From Protopterus annectens (taxonomy: Eukaryota > Chordata > Ceratodontiformes > Protopteridae): a stretch of 64,000 nucleotides of DNA. The notes below the pieces were generated by a model. That model was not told where the DNA came from, made no database searches, and was given only the letters and a program-made list of their open reading frames with translations. The position numbers and the translations under genes were made by a program. The stretch lies in the NCBI RefSeq assembly GCF_019279795.1, contig NC_056750.1, positions 698,965,394-699,029,393 on the forward strand, in the 5' to 3' direction. Positions 56,923 to 64,000 of this stretch are shown here, piece after piece (within the stretch, counting starts at the first letter, position 1; each line of letters opens with the position of its first letter).

Positions 56923-57610
56923 TACCAGTACCTGTCTATTCCCTTGCTGGATACATCCCTTCACTTGTAATAAATACAAATTCCCTTCCCTTGCAGCGAG
57001 AGCCAATCAGTAGCTATCTACCTTGTACATGACTGCAGATGTGGCAGTCCAGTCTCCTTCCAGTCTATGTGGTTACAAACTGCATAGACTTCTGGGCACC
57101 TGTACACTGATGCCTTCACTTTGTAACCCAGACGTGTTTAACAGCAGTCTGAGTTTACAGAAACCCGGAACTCGTTGGGCATGCATGCTCATTTCTAGTT
57201 CCAGGACATTGCAGCTAATTATTTTATATTTAAAATTACTATTTCTTTCATTTTACAGCTGGGGGAGGCTGCAGTCCTGCAGTCTGATTGCATGAGCCAC
57301 CCCTGAGATAATGCAAGATAATGTCAGTCTGTGGTAAGATGGGAGTACTGAGGTTCTAGTGATATGGAAAGAAATGGCCTGTTTATATTGATAATGTAGC
57401 TGCATGTTAAAAAATGAAATGTAAAAACAAAAAACAAAAAGTAATCTAGAGGAGCTAAAGCCTTAGTCTAGTAGCTATAACACTTGGCAAATATTGATAA
57501 ATTAAAGGTAACTCTACCACCAAAATCTTTTTCAGTTTCATAAATCACATATGAAGAAAATCTGAAATGTACTAAGTTAGATTACTGTACAAATGGCAAA
57601 ACAAGTCAAA
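56920..57610. other. No gene recognised
   Basis: No supported frame. Ends at the target duplication of the next LTR. Confidence 0.55.
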
Positions 57611-57615
57611 ATAGG

Positions 57616-57928
57616 TGTGATTCCTTGCACTGGCCCAGTAATCAAGGAGCCTCAATTCTCACCACTGGCAACAGTGGGGAATGTACACACTGGGAGGATG
57701 ACAAGTGCACACACAGTAAATTGCAATTTCTCTTAAAAGCATGCAGAGATCACAGTCAGTCTGGGGTTGCTTTCTCTCTCTTTCTCTAGATCCCTAATAA
57801 GACTCCCCACTGGCACAGCTATAGGGTTGAGCTCTCAGCTGAGTGGCCAAACCAGGATCTCCAGTACCCACTGTGTCCAACCAGTGCTTTGTATCCCTGC
57901 CCAAGTAGCTGACACACACACACTCATA

Positions 57929-58024
<96 letters not shown>

Positions 58025-59217
58025 CCCTCCTGGGAAAGGCTGGCAGAGGTTTACTAGCTATGCTCCCTTATGTCTAGACTATAAGGTAGTTCCAACTGCA
58101 ACCAGCCAATATTTATCAGCTACTTTAAAGCCCTTAACAAAGGGTTTCCAATGCTACATTACTATTAATCCAAATGGTAGTTTGACCAAGAGCAAGGCTT
58201 TTTAGGAATGGTCTGTACAGTGTCACCAAATAGAGCTGTAAGTACTTTAAGAGCTTAAATATGCCTCTAAACATATCCATCACAATTAAAAGGTTTAAGT
58301 GTATTTAATAATAAATAATAAAAGAGCAAGACAATAAAATAAGTAATCAGTTACATCAGAGTTCAAAATCACAGGAAACATTTAAAACAACAATGCAGGA
58401 CAGTCTCAACTAAATAAAGAAAACATCTAAGCTATACTTTACTATATTCCTGTCTGAATCTAAAAGAGTTACTATGCCCTAAAAAGTTACTTACAGTGAG
58501 GCAAGTGCAGAAGGTGATGATGAGTGAATGTTGTCAGGTCAAAAGACAGATACAAAATGCCCTTTTCTCAGAGAGTTAAATTAATATCAACTATTACTGC
58601 TGGATTAGCTTGGATGACATCACCATCACCTGACTTTAGTTCCCAAGCTAAACCCCCATTGTCAGAAACTATCAGTATTTTAACATCTCCCTGTGAAAAA
58701 TAAATATCTCTCAGATCTTTGCAGCTCCTGGAAGACATAAAACAATAAAACATTTACAAAACAACACAGAGAGTCCCCTAAGGTAGACTCCTGTCCCCTG
58801 TTGATTGAAATTGAAAGATAACTTTTATAGCACAATCATAAAACAACTTACTTTCAACTAATTTCTTGGAGTTTTGCAAGTTAACCATCTATGTCTAGTT
58901 TCCGCTGTTAAAACATACACAATTTATACAATTACAATAGTTTACATACATTGTTCCAAGCCAATAGGGTATGCTGTGGTTACATTTTAGCTCAGTGCAT
59001 AACATATAGTTCTAACACAGTTGTTGCACAAGCATCTTACTTGAAGCATGTTGGCAGTCACAAATGATACATAAACACTTACAAAATTCCAGATAGCTGG
59101 GCTGGCTGTATCTCTTTCTGTCACACTTCTATATAAAGCATATTAATATTCACAAATGACACAGAATTACTTAAAAAATTCCAGATAGCTGGCCTGACAA
59201 TATTTCCCTTTGTCACA
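57616..59217 (-). mobile_element. Solo LTR of the 39.1-kb family, copy 3, with 5-bp target duplication
   Basis: Reverse-oriented. It begins TGTGATTCC then CACTGGCCCAGTAATCAAGG, and ends TTTCCCTTTGTCACA. It is flanked by ATAGG at 57611-57615 and 59218-59222. The last 90 bp are tandemly duplicated: two units end in TGTCACA, at about 59127 and at 59217, each with CAAATGA and AAATTCCAGATAGCTGG. A (CA)n tract lies at 57911-58021. No coding region. Confidence 0.83.
57911..58021. repeat. (CA)n microsatellite inside LTR
   Basis: CA dinucleotides interrupted by CATACA and ACTCATATAC. Confidence 0.95.
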
Positions 59218-60837
59218 ATAGGTAATACTTTCATCAGTATGTCGACAAATTATAAATGAATTGCCTTTAGATGGAGCATGCAAGTTAAAGTGAAAACTAA
59301 GGAAACTACAGTGGAGAAATGCATTTGAAAGCAAAAGTTGCTTTTATTCAGGCGATCGTATAAAAATAAATTTACCAAATCACTAACCAGGATGTTGCAA
59401 TGTTTAGACTTTGTTATAAAGATGAAGAAACAAGAGTAAATGAAAAATGAGGACAGATGACAAACAGATCCAAACAGCTCCTATATTTGTTAACTGGCAA
59501 TTTCATATGCTTCTAACCTATCTCTTACAATCACAGGGGACGATGACCTTTGTTCGAGTATAAATGTTGTGTTTATGCATTCTGTTTCCAGCATTTCTGC
59601 CGAGACAGATCATGGCCTGCAGACTGATGTGAGTAACATCCCTTGAGACGTGAACAGCACAATCAAAGCAAGAAGCAGACTATTAATATTAAAAATTAAT
59701 TCAAATGCAGAGCAGGAAGGCAGACCATCTGTTGAAGGTTAACACTTTCAGCTCCACTGCTTTGTCATTTTCAGTAACAATTGAGAGAGCTTGCAAAATA
59801 ATGCATTAGAAAAATCAGAAAAAAGCCATCCTGGCTATAACATACCACAGCAAACATATTTAAATGACATGCTGTTATTTGGCAGTCATCCAAAACAAAC
59901 AAGGAATAAATACTTCAACTGGTCAAGCTCATTTTATAAAACTAACACCATTAGAAAGAAATGAGAGTTTCCTTAAAGGCATGGACTTTAGCACTAAACA
60001 ACAAGACAGAGAAGGGAAGTGAAACATCGGTAAGCAGTGGTACATGCAGATATATCACCAGTAACATTGTATACTGCGGACATTCTGCTTATCCTGTTTT
60101 AGAGGGTGACAGGTTATTTAATTTTCCACTCATAACTGTGCTACTTTAAAACAGTGGACAGCACAAAGCAAGCTTTGAGCTCTCACATATTTTGTGGGTG
60201 TGTATTATGTATAGCACAAAAGAAAAAATATTGTTCCTCATCACTGCAATAGCACAATATTCTCACTGTAAACAGAGACTGTTTATAGAATGTCCGTATA
60301 CTAGCCAAGCAGAAGAAACAGTTCTGAATACTCTAAGCAGGGCTTTCAGCTGCATTTTATGAAAAATAAGATTTTTACTTTCTAAGAAGTGACTCAACTG
60401 TCTGCATTGCATATTACAGCTAGCAAACATTACAAGTGACTCAAGGGAGGTCGTTCTGCATAAAACATTTCTGTAATTAGTAAAATGAAGAAAACTACTA
60501 TTTCCTATTAAGAAAGTAATTAAGCAAAGCAATAAAATAGAAGATAAACACATGCCTGGAGAAATTTTTAACTACAGTTTAAGTGCATCAGAAAACAGGA
60601 GTGTATTATGCAGACATCACTCCATTGAAATCATGATGTAGCACATCCTAACTCAGCAATGAAATGTTCCACGATATATAATAATGAATTCCAAATATAA
60701 TTAGGATTATAATACTCATACTAGCACTCCCATGAAAATTTGTAAAACTGTGGCACTGTAGTAAGACAGACTGCTGAAAGCTCAGATGTGATATTGATGT
60801 TATCAGGATTAATGGTGAATTCCTAATATCCGGCTAG

Positions 60838-60872
<35 letters not shown>

Positions 60873-61171
60873 ACAGGCAAATTTAGAGGATATCACAGCA
60901 GTTCAGGTCAAAAGGAAATGCAGGAGAAAGGCAAATCACTTTGAGGGTCATAGTATTTCCCAAACTATGAAGAGATGAGGACTTTCCCTAATACAGAATA
61001 TTCAATCATGCATGTAACTCTGCACAAACACCTGGAAAGTTACATCTATCAGTGTACTTTATATATCTGTCTAGAGTTTCTGTACAGCTACAATTATATT
61101 TAACTAATAATCACAGCCCAAGCATGAGTAACAGCAAATTGTACAATATAAGGTCATTAGTATTCCAAAAT
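59218..61171. other. No gene; contains an A30 tract
   Basis: No supported coding frame or element. An uninterrupted A run lies at 60842-60871. It has no recognisable SINE body before it, so it may be slippage rather than a retrotransposon tail. Confidence 0.5.
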
Positions 61172-61383
61172 GTACAGTGGATATAAAAAGTTTACACATC
61201 CTTGTTAAAATGCCAGGTTTGTGTGATATAAAAAAATGAGACCACAATAAATCATTTCAAAACTTTTCCCACTTTAATGTGACCTATAACCTATACAATT
61301 CAATTGAAAAACAAATATGTTAGGGGAAGAAAGATAAAAAATAAAAAATGTATAATACGCTGGTTACATAAGTGTGCACACCC
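61172..61383 (+). mobile_element. Tc1/mariner-type transposon end
   Basis: TACAGTGGATATAAAAAGTT, then ACACATCCTTGTTAAAATGC, ACCTATAACCTATACAATTC and ATAAGTGTGCACACCC. This closely resembles the terminal region of a vertebrate Tc1 family recalled for its TACAGTGGGTATAAAAAGT start. Only one end is visible. No transposase or opposite inverted repeat is recognised, so the copy is truncated. Confidence 0.72.
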
Positions 61384-61846
61384 TTAAAATAATAACTTTT
61401 TGAAGCACTTTTTGATTTAATTACAATATAATCGCCATTTGTACAAGCATTGTATTAGAACGATAGCTATTCAAATGTGCAGTACTGTTTTACTCTGCCA
61501 ATGTCACAGATAAAATTTGACACAGGATATGGTGTAAGTAGCCAATACAAGAGGTGAAGCCCTTCAGAGCTTTTGGCACTTTTTTTTTAAACTTTCTGCA
61601 GCTCTTCTTAAAGATATTTGCTAACACTCACTGAAGATGAAGAGCTTTACATTTGTTCATACTTCACTGGAACTATAGAAGATATGTGATCAAAATGCAA
61701 TCCATCAGGGGTTTGTAGAAGCAAGAAGGGACAGTCTACTGGGTACCATTAAAAAGGGACACCCTCCAGTGAGATGAGCAGAAGAAGTTAATGGAAGTCA
61801 TATAGTAAAGATTTACTGGATATTATAAAGAACAAGAACTACAGCT
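61384..61846. other. No gene recognised; possible Tc1 remnant
   Basis: Immediately downstream of the Tc1 end. GAAGAAGTTAATGGAAGTCA-type sequence has no readable transposase. Confidence 0.4.
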
Positions 61847-61927
61847 TTTCTCCCTGGGCCTCCACTGAAAACGGGCTCTTTATGGCCCAGTGGACTTCCC
61901 CGGTCATCAAACTTAAATAAATAAATA
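61847..61927 (+). repeat. 3' tail repeat with (AATA)n
   Basis: CTTTTCTCCCTGGGCCTCCA, TGAAAACGGGCTC, GGCCCAGTGGACTTCCCC, then AATAAATAAATAA. Best-preserved relative of the copy at 10769. Confidence 0.75.
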
Positions 61928-62777
61928 ACATGAGTCACTCATAGAAACAAACAGAGTTCAGCAACCTTATGATTTCATACCCACCTCTGCCAATCAGTAC
62001 TAGCTTAAATTCATTAAAACTGTGGACAAGAATATGAATTTAACTATTGTATTTTTGAAGAGAAAGATTCATTTGTATAGTCTGTTACTTCAGTACTTGT
62101 AGATTTACTGCCTTAAGTAACAACAGCACTTCTTTTAATATTAACTAAACAGCTTGCAGTTAATGCCAGAGCAACATTCTTATTGAATATGGTAATTTCC
62201 AAACTGATGAAATCAAAGATTTAAAAACCACAATAGGCTAGTAACAAAAAGCTGCTGGTAGAGCCTTATACAGCAGGGAGGGGTACCAACTGCCCCTTCA
62301 GATACTCTGCCATACGACTGCTACCCCTCAACAGTTTAAGCTGCATACAGTCCTCTACCAGACAAAACGTAGATAGCTAACAACCTGAAGTCTTTTCATA
62401 AACTACTAAAACTGAATCTTAAAGAGAAATGCAAAGGTAAATGATACATGGAACCAAGCTAAAATATTACTAGCTCTCATGTTCACTCTGATTTTTTAAG
62501 TATCATCTGTTCACAGGTGGGCTCAACTCTCTTAAAGCAACCAGATATTATTGTACCACACAAAGTATGGTAGATAAATACTGTATACTTCACCACATGT
62601 AAATGAGGTAAATAATGTATGAGATTATGTATAAATGTAAACATATTATAAATATTACAATAAAATCATAAATATTAAATGTAAATATTATGTTATATAT
62701 TATGGATGTATAAATAGAAATAGAAATGTAACTACTATGTGTTTAACTGGAACTTAGTATTATGTAATGTAGCAAAT
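61928..62777. other. No gene recognised
   Basis: AT-rich spacer. Runs of ATAAATGTAAATATTA occur near 62630-62690. Confidence 0.5.
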
Positions 62778-62840
62778 GGAGCTTTTCTTCCTGGGCGTTT
62801 GCTGAAAATGGGTATTACCCAGTCGAACCTTTCAGATAAA
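62778..62840 (+). repeat. 3' tail repeat, degenerate copy
   Basis: GAGCTTTTCTTCCTGGGCG and GCTGAAAATGGG, followed by CCCAGTCGAACC. The AATA tail is lost. Confidence 0.55.
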
Positions 62841-63104
62841 CAAAGACAAACTATGATTGAGTCTACAGTCATAACATGGCTTATTACGTGCTCAAAACAG
62901 GGATGTCAAGAAATTCACCTCTACAGTGGAGCAAAGTGAAGCTTAAGAGATGAAGCAGCTATAATCGAGGGGGACCCTATAAGTCTTTGTAGTGCATGAA
63001 GCTTTATCTGCTCCAGGTACTGCGAGTTACAGAAAGACAAGTGTTGGAGTCTGAAGTGTTACTGCCGAGGCAGCAGACATAAGTGAATTATTCCTCTGAG
63101 GAAC

Positions 63105-63240
63105 TTGTTGTGTCTTTCGGCTTTTCCTGGTTAGGGGTTGCCACAGCGGAACTCCGGTCCGCTAATGATTGGCAGTAGATTTTTACGTGCCGAATTGCCG
63201 GCCCTGACGCACAACCTTCAACGTAGATATGCCCATTCAC
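63105..63240 (+). repeat. SINE/LINE-like module
   Basis: TTTCGGCTTTTCCTGGTTAG, GGGGTTGCCACAGCGGAACT and, after a gap, GCCGAATTGCCGGCCCTGAC then GCACAACC. This resembles a module widespread in animal non-LTR elements and SINEs (GGGGTCGCCACAGCGGA ... GCCGGATGCCCTTCCTGACG), which I know from memory. It has locally high GC and no ORF. Confidence 0.55.
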
Positions 63241-64000
63241 GCATGTCTCCACACAGAAGACGTTCTAGCTGAACTAATGGCTTTGAAATATACTAAGACA
63301 CTGTGTTAGATACTTCATTTTGCAACACTTTTGTATAAAAGTAGTGACAATTGGCTAACTTTTACTGATGTGCATGTAACTTAGGGACTTCTATACTATT
63401 TAAGTGCATGCACCCTTACTAACGAATTCTGTCAGAAAATTGTAGTTGTTATGAATGCATTTCTGCCACTGCCATATTGGCCTGGGTCAAGGCTGAAAAT
63501 GGAACTTGAACCAGCTCGCATATCCAGTAATAACATTAAGGAAATAAACAGCTAGGAAATGGTTTACATCTTTAATGACAATCTTCAAGTCTAATGGACT
63601 AAATCTGAATTCAGTCTTTAGGAAAATTAAAAAAAAATGTGATGTGTTATGGGACTTTTTTTAATATTATACAAAAAGCAACAGAGCTAGAATAAAAAGA
63701 TGTGAAAACATCTTAAATTTTCCTACGTGTCAAAAGTACTGCTATGAAGGGACAGATTAAGGATATTTTTATGAAAGCATTATTCTTTAACCATTAAACT
63801 AATAATAATAATAAGTAATAGGATAATTTATTTTCTATTAATTTTGTTTTGTCTGAATGGATACTGGGATTCACAAGAGGTTATTTTGGGATAGGATTTT
63901 TAAACTAGCTACTATCTGATTCCTTACCAATGTATAATAGTTTATATTCAAAATGACTTGCGGCCTTGTTCTGCTATATTATTTTACAACATTTCTGTGT
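63241..64000. other. No gene recognised
   Basis: AT-rich, no supported frame or element motif up to the end of the window. Confidence 0.55.

Noticed and set aside
60842..60871. A30 as a SINE or processed pseudogene tail
   Set aside because: No retroposed body or target duplication can be seen upstream.

Overview
This window looks like repeat-dominated, AT-rich nuclear DNA from a vertebrate that is neither a mammal nor a bird. I found no host protein-coding gene, rRNA, tRNA or CRISPR array. Nearly everything recognisable is a transposable element: five DIRS tyrosine-recombinase retrotransposons, a CR1/L2/Rex-type LINE, a Penelope-like element (PLE), two L1/Tx1-type LINE copies, three LTRs of one family, a Tc1/mariner end, foldback elements and many (CA)n tracts. 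DIRS, PLE, Tx1 and Tc1 elements together suggest an amphibian, lungfish, other non-teleost fish or possibly a reptile. The sequence alone does not settle which.

Layout: 1-4144 has no gene. DIRS copy 1 lies at 4145-10285 (minus). A 3'-tail repeat and a 298-bp near-perfect palindrome follow at 10.8-11.4 kb. From 12995 to 33760 there is a three-level nest. An old, heavily decayed plus-strand DIRS (gag, pol, YR) is split inside pol by a 5'-truncated plus-strand LINE. That LINE is itself split twice by younger minus-strand DIRS elements: copy 2 (18008-24234) and copy 3 (25405-31209). A foldback at 35.05-35.38 kb sits inside a (TA)n tract, and a PLE with inverted terminal repeats spans 36.48-38.15 kb. 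Two head-to-tail L1/Tx1-type LINE remnants occupy 38.5-44.2 kb; the first is broken by a 1.6-kb solo LTR. A second LTR lies at 45.07-46.6 kb, a 5'-truncated DIRS copy 4 at 48.69-53.09 kb, a LINE tail at 54.1-54.3 kb, a cluster of short related repeats at 54.3-56.7 kb, a third solo LTR at 57.6-59.2 kb, a Tc1 end at 61.2 kb and a SINE/LINE-like module at 63.1 kb.

The younger DIRS copies share one design: gag with an N-terminal zinc finger and a Ser/Pro-rich middle, pol with RT (YLDD), RNase H and a C-terminal domain, a tyrosine recombinase (YR) overlapping the end of pol, inverted terminal repeats (ITRs), and an internal complementary region (ICR) after YR made of the complements of both outer ends. 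In DIRS biology the ICR is the template that joins the ends into a circle, which YR then integrates without target duplication. Copies 1, 2 and 4 form one subfamily and copy 3 another. All carry stops or frameshifts. Copy 3 keeps an uninterrupted recombinase core with its catalytic residues. The most interesting signals are the nesting, a TCGGNNCCGA-type motif shared by the ITRs and gag, and a UGA-associated +1 frame change at the same gag position in two copies.
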